Below are positions 51,367 through 59,610 of a DNA stretch of 64,000 bases, one piece after another. The notes under the pieces were generated by a model. It saw only the letters and a program-made list of their open reading frames with translations, did no database searches and was not told where the DNA came from. The stretch is taken from positions 80,663-144,662 of the forward strand of contig NZ_LGQZ01000013.1 of NCBI RefSeq assembly GCF_003116015.1, read 5' to 3'. Source of the DNA: Azospirillum sp. TSO22-1. Lineage in GTDB: Bacteria > Pseudomonadota > Alphaproteobacteria > Azospirillales > Azospirillaceae. The first letter of the stretch is position 1. Every line of letters starts with the position of its first letter. The position numbers and the translations under genes were made by a program.

Positions 51367-53136
51367 TCACCGCCGCGGATCGTTCAAATCGTCCAGGCTG
51401 ATCGGCACCGCCACCGGGTGCCTTCTCGGCGGCGGCTTCGCCGGGATAAGGTTGCCTAGGCTCGCATAGGCGTCCTCGCGGAAGCGGTGCAGCACGCGCT
51501 CGACGTCGTAGGCGTCCTGTCCCAGGCCGCGCAGCACGGTGCCGCCCAGTTCCAGGCTGGCCTCCACCGCCTCGGGCACCACGAAGGTGGCGCCGGCACG
51601 CTCCAGGGCATCGGCGTGGCCTCCGTCGTGGCCGCGCACCACGATGGTCATCGCCGGGTTGCCTCCACGCAAGGCGCGCACCGCCCGTTCGGCCAGCGCC
51701 GGGTGGTCCAGCGTCACCACCGCGGCGCGGGCGTGCCCGGCGCCGGCGGCGGCCAGCACGTCGGGGCGGCATGCGTCGCCGAAATAGACCGGCAGGCCGC
51801 GCGCCCGGCCCTCGCCCACCCGCCTCGGCTCCAGGTCCACCGCCACCCACGGCACCTCGTTGGCCTCCAGCACGCGCGCCAGCGTCTGGCCGACGCGGCC
51901 GAAGCCGGCGATCAGCACATGGCCGCGCAGCTCGCCCGTCGCCCCGGCCATCTGGCGCAACGCCTCGCTCGGCGGCTGGGCGAGGCGGCCGGCGAGGCGG
52001 CGGCCGGCGGCCATCAGGAACGGTGTCGCCGCCATCGACAGCGCGATCACCGCCAGCATCAGCTGCGCCTCCTCCGGCGCCAGGACGCCGTGGCCGCGGG
52101 CGAGGTCGTAGAGGACGAAGGCGAACTCGCCACCCTGGCTCAGCGTCAGGCCGACCTGCACCGCGGTGGCGGCGGAGATGCCGAACAGCCGCGCCAGCCC
52201 GCCCAGCAGCAGCGCCTTGCCCGCCACCAGCGCCACCGCCAGGACGAGCACCACCGGGAACGCCTTGGCCACGAGCCCCAGGTCCACCGTCATGCCGACG
52301 GTCATGAAGAACAGCGCCAGCAGCACGCCGCGGAACGGCTCGATGTCGGCCTCGACCTGATGGCAATACTCGGTCTCGGCGATGACCAGACCGGCCAGGA
52401 ACGCGCCCAGCGCCATGGACAGCCCGGCCAGATCGGTCAGCCAGCCCACCCCCAGCACGATCAGCAGGGTCACCCCGGTGAACAGCTCCGGCGAGCGGGC
52501 CGCCGCCACCATGCGCAGCACCGGACGCAGCACCACCTGCCCGACCACGACGATGCCGACCAGCGCCGCCACCGCCTTCACCGCCGCCAGCCCCAACGCC
52601 CAGGCGACGTCCGACTGGTAGGAGCCCAGCAGCGGCACCAGCGTCAGCAGCGGCACCACCGCCAGATCCTGCATCAGCAGCACGGCGAAGGCGACGCGGC
52701 CGTGCTTGGCGCCCAACTCGTCGCGCTCCTTGAGGATCTGCATGACGATGGCGGTGGAGGACAGCGCCAAACCGCCCGCAGCCACCAGCGCCGCCGCGTT
52801 CGACAGGCCCAGCGCCTTGGCGCCCAGCCAGCCCACCGCGGTGGTCGCCGCCACCTGCAGCGTGCCGAGCCCGAACACCCACGTGCGCATCACGCGCAGG
52901 CGTTCCAGCGACAGCTCCAGCCCGATGGCGAACAGCAGGAACACCACGCCGAAGTGCGCCAGCATGGCGGCGCCGTCCGGATCGCCGATGATTGCCAGCC
53001 CGTGCGGCCCGATCAGCATGCCGGCGGCGAGGTAACCCAGCACCGGGCTGGCCTTCAGCCGCTCGAACAGCGGCACCACCAGAACCGCCGACAGCAGGAT
53101 GACCAGGACGTCGGCCAGAGCCGGCGCGTGCGGCAT
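51367..53136 (-). CDS. Monovalent cation:proton antiporter, CPA2 family with TrkA-N domain
   Basis: 589 residues. About 12 membrane helices (1-380) with the Na+/H+ exchanger-like core, then a cytoplasmic RCK/TrkA-N domain from about 404 (HVLIAGFGRVGQTLARVLE), a Rossmann fold that binds NAD(H) or similar. The architecture is that of KefB/KefC/YbaL-type K+ efflux proteins. A short C-terminal extension follows. Its ATG directly follows the TAG of the Crp-type regulator, so the two are an operon. No KefF/KefG ancillary gene is adjacent. Confidence 0.9.
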   Translation of the reverse strand: MPHAPALADVLVILLSAVLVVPLFERLKASPVLGYLAAGMLIGPHGLAIIGDPDGAAMLAHFGVVFLLFAIGLELSLERLRVMRTWVFGLGTLQVAATTAVGWLGAKALGLSNAAALVAAGGLALSSTAIVMQILKERDELGAKHGRVAFAVLLMQDLAVVPLLTLVPLLGSYQSDVAWALGLAAVKAVAALVGIVVVGQVVLRPVLRMVAAARSPELFTGVTLLIVLGVGWLTDLAGLSMALGAFLAGLVIAETEYCHQVEADIEPFRGVLLALFFMTVGMTVDLGLVAKAFPVVLVLAVALVAGKALLLGGLARLFGISAATAVQVGLTLSQGGEFAFVLYDLARGHGVLAPEEAQLMLAVIALSMAATPFLMAAGRRLAGRLAQPPSEALRQMAGATGELRGHVLIAGFGRVGQTLARVLEANEVPWVAVDLEPRRVGEGRARGLPVYFGDACRPDVLAAAGAGHARAAVVTLDHPALAERAVRALRGGNPAMTIVVRGHDGGHADALERAGATFVVPEAVEASLELGGTVLRGLGQDAYDVERVLHRFREDAYASLGNLIPAKPPPRRHPVAVPISLDDLNDPRR

Positions 53137-53841
53137 CTACAGCGCCCCCCGCACGTCCTCGACGATCTCCTCCAGGCGGTCGAGGTCGCGGATGACCAGG
53201 GCGTTGCCGCGCTTGGCCAGCAGCCCGTCGCGGGTCAGGTCGCCCAGCACGCGGGCCACCGTCTCGCGCGTGGTGCTGACCCGCGCGGCGATGTCGGCGT
53301 GCAGCGGGATCGGCTCCAGCACCGCGGTGTTGTCCGGCTTGGCGTGCAAGCGGGCGAGGCGCAGCAGCTCGGCGTGCACGCGGTTGTTGGCGCCCAGCGT
53401 GCTCAGCTCCATGATGCGGTCGGTGGAGCGCCGGGCGATGCCGGACAGCCGCCGCATCACCGCCAGCGCCAGCCCCGGATGGCCGGTGGCCAGTTCCAGA
53501 AACGGCTTGGGCGCGAGGAAGGCGATCAGCGTGCCGTCGTCCAGCGCCACCACCGAGGCCGAGCGCGGGCCGCCGTCCACCGCCGCCATCTCGCCCACCG
53601 TGCCGCCGGCCGGGATGTCGTCGAAGCTGATCTCGCGCCCGCTGGCAGAGTGGTTCACCACCCGCACCCGCCCGCGCACCACGAAGCAGACGTCCTGCGT
53701 GCCGCCCTGCTGGTCGAGGATCTGTTCGCCGGAATCGAAGCGGCGCCAGCGGCAGCGCCGGGCCGTCGCCGCGCGGACTTGCGCGTCCAGCGGCTTGAGA
53801 ATCTCGACGGTGTCGAGGGAGGGATTGGCGATCTCGGTCAC
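53137..53841 (-). CDS. Crp/Fnr family transcriptional regulator
   Basis: 234 residues. Cyclic-nucleotide-binding fold at about 20-140 with a phosphate-binding cassette GEMAAVDGGPRSASVVA that keeps the Arg of cNMP binders. The winged helix-turn-helix is near 180-205 (HADIAARVSTTRETVARVLGD). There are no N-terminal Fe-S cysteines, so it is not Fnr. It is translationally coupled to the antiporter gene with no gap and may control it in response to a nucleotide or ionic signal (inference). Confidence 0.9.
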   Translation of the reverse strand: MTEIANPSLDTVEILKPLDAQVRAATARRCRWRRFDSGEQILDQQGGTQDVCFVVRGRVRVVNHSASGREISFDDIPAGGTVGEMAAVDGGPRSASVVALDDGTLIAFLAPKPFLELATGHPGLALAVMRRLSGIARRSTDRIMELSTLGANNRVHAELLRLARLHAKPDNTAVLEPIPLHADIAARVSTTRETVARVLGDLTRDGLLAKRGNALVIRDLDRLEEIVEDVRGAL

Positions 53842-53903
53842 GCCACCGACGATAGCCCAGCTCCAGCCCCGCCGCCACCCTTGGTCTGCGCGAATCGTAA
53901 CTT

Positions 53904-53923
53904 TGGTAACTGGCCGTTAACCA
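53904..53923. promoter_or_regulatory. Near-perfect dyad between the Crp gene and the divergent membrane gene
   Basis: TGGTAAC, TGGCC, GTTAACCA: arms match apart from one extra T. It is 63 bases from the Crp start and 59 from the membrane-protein start, a position suited to an operator controlling both. A further GTAACTTTGGTAAC direct repeat overlaps it. Confidence 0.4.
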
Positions 53924-53981
53924 GAATGCCGGACAAAGGGCATACGAAGCATCGCAGAAGCCAGTTGCCCGGAGCCGACCG

Positions 53982-54377
53982 ATGACCATCCCGACCGCCG
54001 CCCGCATCGACACCCAGCGCCTGCTGTCCGTGGTCGCGATCCCCTTGGCGGCGGCGATCGCCATGGCCTCGGCCGTGGCGGCCACCGGCGGTGCCGTGGA
54101 CCGCATCGCCGAGGCCGGCGGCACGCTCGCCTTCCTGTTGAGCTTCGTGAAGTTCTGCTATCTCGCGGTGGGCATGGCGCACCTGTCCGGCGCGCTGGCC
54201 GAGAAGGCCAACGGCGGCCTACCCGCCGGCCTGTGGCTGGACGAGGGCGCGGAGCCGGAGCCCCTGCCCCGCGGCGCCGACCCGTTCTGGCACGCCTTCC
54301 CGAATCACGTGGACGGCGCCGCCATCGCCATCGGCGTGACCATGCTCACCTTCATCGCGGCGGAGTTGCTGGGCTGA
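53982..54377 (+). CDS. Small membrane protein of unknown function
   Basis: 131 residues from ATG 53982. Three likely membrane segments: LLSVVAIPLAAAIAMASAVA (about 14-34), TLAFLLSFVKFCYLAVGMA (about 48-66) and AIAIGVTMLTFIAAELLG at the C-terminus (about 113-131), with a loop containing GADPFWHAFPNHVDG. No family recognised. It is divergent from the Crp gene and overlaps the 3' end of the methyltransferase gene by 26 bases tail to tail. Confidence 0.7.
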   Translation: MTIPTAARIDTQRLLSVVAIPLAAAIAMASAVAATGGAVDRIAEAGGTLAFLLSFVKFCYLAVGMAHLSGALAEKANGGLPAGLWLDEGAEPEPLPRGADPFWHAFPNHVDGAAIAIGVTMLTFIAAELLG

Positions 54378-54867
54378 CGCGGGGCGCCAGCGCCCCCTCC
54401 TCCACCCGGATGCGGTGCCAGGTCAGCGGCAGGTTGAGCAGGCTGAACAGCACCGCCAGCGCGGCCTCGCCGAAGGCGAGCGGCAGCACCGCCAGCTCCC
54501 CGGCCACCACCAGATAGTTCGGGTGCCGCACCCAGCGGTACGGCCCGCGCCGCACCAGCGGCGCGCCGGCCAAGGTGACGATCCGCGTCGTCCAGTACCG
54601 CCCCAGCGACGCGATCACCCACACCCGCCCGGCCTGCAGCAGCACGAACAGCGCCAGCAGCCACGGGTTCACCGGCGCGTCCGCCGGGGTCAGCGCGAAC
54701 AGCGCCGCCAGCCAGCCGCCGTGCAGCAGGACGAACAGCGGGTAGTGCCCCGCCCCCTCCTCCCGCGCCCCCTCGGCCAGCAGCCGCTGGGTGTTGCGCT
54801 GCGCCAGCACCAGCTCTCCCAGGCGCTGGACGGCGACCAGCAGCACGATGGCCTGCGGCCAGCCCAC
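54352..54867 (-). CDS. Isoprenylcysteine carboxyl methyltransferase (ICMT) family protein
   Basis: 171 residues from GTG 54865-54867, one base after the polyketide synthase stop. Four to five membrane segments. The ICMT cofactor region appears as RRGPYRWVRHPNYLVV (about 112-127), with the conserved RHPnY motif. In bacteria such proteins next to a type III polyketide synthase O-methylate the lipid pyrone or resorcinol product (BpsB in Bacillus subtilis is the model). Confidence 0.88.
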   Translation of the reverse strand: MGWPQAIVLLVAVQRLGELVLAQRNTQRLLAEGAREEGAGHYPLFVLLHGGWLAALFALTPADAPVNPWLLALFVLLQAGRVWVIASLGRYWTTRIVTLAGAPLVRRGPYRWVRHPNYLVVAGELAVLPLAFGEAALAVLFSLLNLPLTWHRIRVEEGALAPRVSPATPPR

Positions 54868-54868
54868 C

Positions 54869-55918
54869 TCAGACCTCCACCAGCATCAGCCCGGCGGTGA
54901 AGCCGGGGCCGAGCGCCGTCATCAGCTGCAAGCCCGTGGCCCCGCCGGCCAGCCGCCGCTCCAGCACGAACATCACGCTGGCCGCCGACATGTTGCCGCA
55001 GTCGCGCAGCACCGCCCAGGCGTCGCCCAGCCCGTCGCCGAGCGGCGCCATGACCTCCTCGACGGCGAGCAGCACCTTGGTGCCGCCCGGGTGGCAGACC
55101 AAGCCGGCCACTTGCGCGAGCGCCAGCCCCTCGCGCGTCAGGAAGGCGTCGGTCACGCCGCGAAAGCGGCTGCGGATGATGTCCGGGATGTCCTGCCGGA
55201 AGATGACGCCCAGCCCATCGTCCTCGACCCGCCAGCCCATCACCTCGCGGGTGCCGGGCCACGTGTGCTCGGCGCTGCCCAGCAGGCGCGGGCCATCTCC
55301 GTCGTCGTCGAGGCACACCAGCGCCGCCGCCGCGCCGTCGGCGAACAGGGCGCTGGCGACCACGTTGGTCGGCGTCGCCTCGCCGGGGCGGAAGGCCAGC
55401 GTGCACAGCTCGACGACCAGGAACAGCACGGTCCTGCCCGGCATCGCCCGCGCCGCCATCGCCGCCCGCGCCAGCCCCAGCACGCCGCCGGCGCAGCCCA
55501 GCCCGAACACCGGCAGCCGCACGGTGTCCGGCCGGAATCCCATGCGCTCCAGCAGCAGCGCCTCCAGGCTCGGCGTCGATATCCCGGTGGTGCAGGCGCA
55601 GACGATGGCGTCGACGTCCCCCGGCCGCAGCCTCGCCCGCTCCAGCGCCGCCGCGGCGGCCTGCTCCAGCAGTTCCAGCGCGCGGTCCTGGAAGGCGGCC
55701 ATGCGCTCCGGCCAGCCGCGCGGCTGCAGGTACCACTCCAGCGGCATGCAGATGTGGCGGGTCTCAATGGCGGTGTTGGGGAACACCGGGGCGAGGCGGT
55801 CGAAGTCGCGCATGCGAGGGGCGAAGACGGCACGGGCGGTCGCCAGCGTCTCGGCCTGGGTCACGCGGTGCGGCGGCAGCGCGGTGGCGAGCGCCAGCAG
55901 TCGGGGAGTCGCGGTCAT
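54869..55918 (-). CDS. Type III polyketide synthase (chalcone/stilbene synthase family)
   Basis: 349 residues from ATG 55916-55918 (MTATPRLLALATALPPHRVT). Thiolase fold with catalytic triad Cys142 (FGLGCAGG), His276 (VCHPGGTK) and Asn309 (DCGNMSAAS). Homodimeric enzyme that extends an acyl-CoA starter with malonyl-CoA units and cyclises it to alkylpyrones or alkylresorcinols. It is coupled to the ICMT-type methyltransferase, a two-gene phenolic or pyrone lipid module. Malonyl-CoA decarboxylase and thioesterase genes elsewhere in the window are not linked to it. Confidence 0.93.
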   Translation of the reverse strand: MTATPRLLALATALPPHRVTQAETLATARAVFAPRMRDFDRLAPVFPNTAIETRHICMPLEWYLQPRGWPERMAAFQDRALELLEQAAAAALERARLRPGDVDAIVCACTTGISTPSLEALLLERMGFRPDTVRLPVFGLGCAGGVLGLARAAMAARAMPGRTVLFLVVELCTLAFRPGEATPTNVVASALFADGAAAALVCLDDDGDGPRLLGSAEHTWPGTREVMGWRVEDDGLGVIFRQDIPDIIRSRFRGVTDAFLTREGLALAQVAGLVCHPGGTKVLLAVEEVMAPLGDGLGDAWAVLRDCGNMSAASVMFVLERRLAGGATGLQLMTALGPGFTAGLMLVEV

Positions 55919-56016
55919 GCCCAGCAAAGTTGTGGCTGGCGGAGGGCACCGCAAGCGCTGGACCGCCGCCGCGTCCTGTATCACTATGGTGCGTCGCGAT
56001 AATTCCGGGGTCGGGC

Positions 56017-56715
56017 GTGGACGGCAGCGAGCAGCACGAGGAGACGGCGCCCCCCCGCGCCCGGCGCGAGGGCATCGGGTTCATGGGCCGGTTGAGGGCC
56101 TATTTCCTGGCCGGCATCCTGGTGACGGCGCCGATTGCCATCACCGTCTATCTGGCCTCCTGGTTCATCGAGCTGATCGACAGCCGCATCCGTCCGCTGA
56201 TCCCCTCCGCCTACAACCCGGAGAATTACCTCCCCTTCTCCATCCCGGGCATCGGGGTGGTGGTGATGATCCTGTTCCTGACGCTGATCGGCGCCTTCGC
56301 CGCCGGCTACGTCGGAAGGCTGGTGCTGCGCGCCGGCGAGGGGCTGGTCGGCCGCACGCCGGTGGTGCGCGGCGTCTACAGCGCGGTGAAGCAGATCGTC
56401 GAGACGGTGCTCGCCAACAAGTCCAAGGCGTTCCGCGAGGTCGTGCTGGTCGAGTACCCGCGCAAGGGCCTGTGGTCGCTGGGCTTCATCAGCGGCACCG
56501 CGCACCCGGAGATCCAGAAGGTGTCCGGCGAGGCGATGGTGAACGTCTTCATCCCCTGCGCCCCGCCGACCGCCGGCTACCTGGTGTTCGTGCCGCGCCG
56601 CGAGGTGACGGTGCTCGACATGACGGTCGAGGAGGGGCTAAAGATGGTGCTCTCCGCCGGCATTGTTACGCCACCGGAGAAGCCCATGGAAGAGCCGGAG
56701 CGGATCAGCGCGTAA
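56017..56715 (+). CDS. DUF502 family membrane protein
   Basis: 232 residues if started at GTG 56017; ATG 56083 (MGRLRAYFLAGILV) would give 210 and also fits the family. Two membrane segments: YFLAGILVTAPIAITVYLASW and FSIPGIGVVVMILFLTLIGAF. Then a conserved cytoplasmic domain with VYSAVKQIVETVL, FREVVLVEYPRKGLWSLGF and the C-terminal FVPRREVTVLDMTVEEGLK. Function unknown. It is commonly neighbour to recG and mfd in alphaproteobacteria, as here. Confidence 0.85.
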   Translation: MDGSEQHEETAPPRARREGIGFMGRLRAYFLAGILVTAPIAITVYLASWFIELIDSRIRPLIPSAYNPENYLPFSIPGIGVVVMILFLTLIGAFAAGYVGRLVLRAGEGLVGRTPVVRGVYSAVKQIVETVLANKSKAFREVVLVEYPRKGLWSLGFISGTAHPEIQKVSGEAMVNVFIPCAPPTAGYLVFVPRREVTVLDMTVEEGLKMVLSAGIVTPPEKPMEEPERISA

Positions 56716-56722
56716 CGCTCCA

Positions 56723-56846
56723 AGTCCCTCCCCCGCCCCCGGCGGGGGAGGTTAGGTGGGGGCTGGTTGCTTCCGCGAAGCCGTAGCCCCCACCCTTCCC
56801 ACTTCGTGGGTCCCCTCCCTCCCCCGCCGGGGGCGAGGGAGGGACT
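56723..56846. repeat. 124-base imperfect palindromic element (REP/MITE-like)
   Basis: The left arm starts AGTCCCTCCCCCGCC (56723) and reads through ggcgggggagg to gtgggggct near 56764. The right arm, from agcccccaccc (56785), is its reverse complement, but holds about 20 extra bases including a small hairpin (cccacttcgtggg, 56799-56811), and ends gggact at 56846. It lies in the convergent gap between the DUF502 and recG stop codons. Extragenic position, terminal symmetry and high GC are typical of mobile palindromic repeats. It may also end both transcripts. Confidence 0.65.
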
Positions 56847-56852
56847 GTGTGC

Positions 56853-58934
56853 TCACCCCGACCGCAGCGTCTTCGCCGCAGCATCCCGCTCGAACAGGTA
56901 GAGCAGCGTGCGCAGCGCCTGCCCGCGCGGGCTGGCGAGGTCCGGGTCGCGCTCGACGATCAGGCGGGCGTCGTCGCGCGCGGCGGACAGCAGCTCGCCG
57001 TGCTCGGCAAGGTCGGCGAGGCGGAACTCCGGGAGGCCGGACTGCCGGGTGCCCAGCACCTCGCCGGCACCGCGCAGCTTCAGATCCTCCTCGGCGATGA
57101 CGAAGCCGTCCTCGGTGTCGCGCAGGGTCTTCAGGCGGGCGCGGGCGGTCTCGGTCAGGTGCGGATCGAACAGCAGCAGGCAGCTCGACGGCTTGTCGCC
57201 GCGCCCGACCCGGCCGCGCAGCTGGTGCAGCTGGGCGAGGCCGAAGCGCTCAGCGTGCTCGACCACCATCACCGTCGCCTCGGGCACGTTCACGCCGACC
57301 TCGATCACCGTGGTGGCGACCAGCACGTCCAGCCGCCCCTCGGCGAAGGCGGCCATCACCGCGTCCTTGTCCGGGCCGCGCATCTTGCCGTGCACCAGCC
57401 CGACCCGGTCGCCGAAGGTGGCGCGCAGGAAGGCGTGCCGCTCGGTCGCCGCGGCGAGGTCGAGCTGTTCGGACTCCTCGACCAGCGGGCAGACCCAGTA
57501 GACCCGTGCGCCCTCCGCCACCTTGCGGCGGATGCCGGCGGCCACCTCCTCCAGCCGGTCGAGGGCGATGGTGGCGGTCTGCACCGGCTTGCGCCCGGCC
57601 GGCTTCTCCAGCAGGCGCGAGACATCCATGTCGCCGTAGGCGGTCAGCGTCAGCGTGCGCGGGATCGGCGTCGCCGTCATCACCAGCACGTCCACCCCGC
57701 GCCCTTTGGCCGACAGTTGCAGGCGCTGGTGCACGCCGAAGCGGTGCTGCTCGTCGATCACCGCGACGGCAAGGTCCTTGAACGCCACATCCTCCTGGAA
57801 CAGCGCGTGGGTGCCGATGAGGATCGGCAGCTCGCCGGACGCCAGCCGTTCCAGCACCGCGGTGCGCGCCTTGCCCTTGTCGCGGCCGGTCAGCAGCGCG
57901 ATGTCCACGCCCGCCGCCTTGCACAGCGGCGCCAGCGTCTCGGCGTGCTGGCGCGCCAGGATCTCGGTCGGCGCCATCAGAGCCGCCTGGGCGCCCGCCT
58001 CCACCGCGTTCAGCATCGCGAGCAGCGCCACCACCGTCTTGCCGCTGCCGACGTCGCCCTGGAGCAGGCGCAGCATGCGCCGCTCCGCCGCCATGTCGGC
58101 GTCGATGTCGGCCAGCGCCTGCACCTGCGATGAGGTCAGCGCGAACGGCAGAACCTCCAGCACCTTCGCGCGCAGCCGGCCGTCCCCCTTGGTGGCGCGG
58201 CCGACCAGGCGGCGCTGCTGCAACCGCACCAGCGTCAGCGCCAGCTGGTTCGACAGCAGCTCGTCGAAGGCGAGGCGCTGGCGGAACGGCGCGGAGAGCC
58301 GCAGGTCGGCCTCGTCCTCCGGATGGTGGGCGCGGCGGATGGCGTCGTGCCACGTCGGCCAGCCGCGCCGCTTCAGCCACGCGGCGTCCTGCCATTCGGG
58401 CAGTTCCGGCACCTCGCCCACCACGGCGCGGATCGCCTTGCGCAGCGTCTTGGCCGGCAGACCGGCGGTCATCGGGTAGACCGGCTCCACCGCCTCGATC
58501 TCGTCGCGGGACTCGATGGTCGCCACGGCGTCGGGGTGCGGCATCTGGAGCGTGGTGTTGAACCACTCCACCTTGCCGCTGACGACGACGGTCGTGCCGA
58601 CGGGGATCTGCTTCTCCAGCCACGGACCGCGCGCGTGGAAGTAGATCAGCTCCAGCACGCCGGTCTCGTCGGTGCAGCGCACCTTGTAGGGATGGCGCGG
58701 GTTGATCGGCGCGACGTGCGAATCGACCCGCACCGTCAGCGTGCACACCCGCCCGCCCGGCGCGTCGGCGATCTTCGGGGCGAATCGGCGGTCGATGATG
58801 CCGCAGGGCAGGTGCCACAGCAGGTCGACGGCGCACGGGCCCGCCAGCTTCTCGGCCAGCTTCGCGAGCTTGGGGCCGAGACCGGGCAGGCTGGACAGCG
58901 GCTTGAACAGGGGGAACAGGACGGCGGGGCGCAT
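56853..58934 (-). CDS. recG: ATP-dependent DNA helicase RecG
   Basis: 693 residues, remodels stalled forks and Holliday junctions. N-terminal wedge (OB fold) domain at about 55-150, helicase domain with Walker A GDVGSGKT at about 293, DEQHRFGVHQR, and the TRG region with GRVGRGDKPSSCLLL. Begins MRPAVLFPLFKPLSSLPGLG. Normal length. Upstream partner genes sdhE and mfd are 6 kb away instead of adjacent. Confidence 0.96.
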   Translation of the reverse strand: MRPAVLFPLFKPLSSLPGLGPKLAKLAEKLAGPCAVDLLWHLPCGIIDRRFAPKIADAPGGRVCTLTVRVDSHVAPINPRHPYKVRCTDETGVLELIYFHARGPWLEKQIPVGTTVVVSGKVEWFNTTLQMPHPDAVATIESRDEIEAVEPVYPMTAGLPAKTLRKAIRAVVGEVPELPEWQDAAWLKRRGWPTWHDAIRRAHHPEDEADLRLSAPFRQRLAFDELLSNQLALTLVRLQQRRLVGRATKGDGRLRAKVLEVLPFALTSSQVQALADIDADMAAERRMLRLLQGDVGSGKTVVALLAMLNAVEAGAQAALMAPTEILARQHAETLAPLCKAAGVDIALLTGRDKGKARTAVLERLASGELPILIGTHALFQEDVAFKDLAVAVIDEQHRFGVHQRLQLSAKGRGVDVLVMTATPIPRTLTLTAYGDMDVSRLLEKPAGRKPVQTATIALDRLEEVAAGIRRKVAEGARVYWVCPLVEESEQLDLAAATERHAFLRATFGDRVGLVHGKMRGPDKDAVMAAFAEGRLDVLVATTVIEVGVNVPEATVMVVEHAERFGLAQLHQLRGRVGRGDKPSSCLLLFDPHLTETARARLKTLRDTEDGFVIAEEDLKLRGAGEVLGTRQSGLPEFRLADLAEHGELLSAARDDARLIVERDPDLASPRGQALRTLLYLFERDAAAKTLRSG

Positions 58935-58984
58935 GCCCCATCAATCCAGCGGGAGCGTGGGGGCGTCAAGGGGGTACCCGCGGC

Positions 58985-59500
58985 CTACTTCCCCGACCCG
59001 CTCCCGCCCCGCGCGTCCTTCCCCGACGCCCCGGCGCCGATCCGCTCCGCCTTGTCCTCCAGCTTCTCCTTCACCTCGGGGTCCGGCTGCGCGGAGGGCT
59101 TGGCCTCGACGCGCACTGGGGCCACGCCGTCCTCCTTGTCCAGGCCGATGTCCTTGGCGGCTTTCTCCGACAGGTCGATCACCCGGCCGGGCACGTGCGG
59201 GCCGCGGTCGTTGATGGTGACGTCGGTGCTCTTACCGGTGTCCTCGTTGGTCACCGTGGCCTTGGAGCCCAGCGGCAGCTCCTTCGACGCCGCCGTCGGC
59301 TTGTTCTTGTCGAAGCGCTCGCCGGTCGCGGTCTTCTTGCCGTGGAAGCCGTCGCCGTAGAAGGACCCCTTGCCCTGCTGAACGATGACCGGCTCGCCGC
59401 CACCGTCCTCAACCTGAAGCTTGGGTTTGTTTCCCTCGGCGAGCGCCGGCGTCGCCGCCAGAGCAAACGCAGCAGCCGCAACAAAAACCCGTATTCTCAT
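58985..59500 (-). CDS. RlpA-like septal ring lytic transglycosylase family protein
   Basis: 171 residues. Sec signal peptide with AxA site near residue 21 (AATPALA). Double-psi beta-barrel at about 43-125: GKGSFYGDGFHGKKTATGE, then LPLGSKATVTNEDTGKS and the key NDRGPHVPGRVIDLS. Charged, Lys/Glu-rich C-terminal tail. No SPOR domain and no lipobox, so a periplasmic short form. RlpA cleaves denuded glycan strands in peptidoglycan; whether this short form is active is not known. Confidence 0.88.
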   Translation of the reverse strand: MRIRVFVAAAAFALAATPALAEGNKPKLQVEDGGGEPVIVQQGKGSFYGDGFHGKKTATGERFDKNKPTAASKELPLGSKATVTNEDTGKSTDVTINDRGPHVPGRVIDLSEKAAKDIGLDKEDGVAPVRVEAKPSAQPDPEVKEKLEDKAERIGAGASGKDARGGSGSGK

Positions 59501-59550
59501 CGTATTGACCCTCCATTGGCGCCAACAACCGCTTGGAGGGCGAAGGGTTC

Positions 59551-59588
59551 CACAAAAGAAAAAGGGGCGCCCAGCAGAGCACCCCTTT
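59551..59588 (-). terminator. Terminator of the homospermidine synthase gene
   Basis: On the minus strand AAAGGGGTGC, 8-base loop, GCGCCCCTTT, then TCTTTTG: ten pairs including one G-T. It begins 22 bases after the stop codon and separates the gene from rlpA. Confidence 0.85.
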
Positions 59589-59610
59589 CCATTGCGGAAC
59601 GACTATAGTC

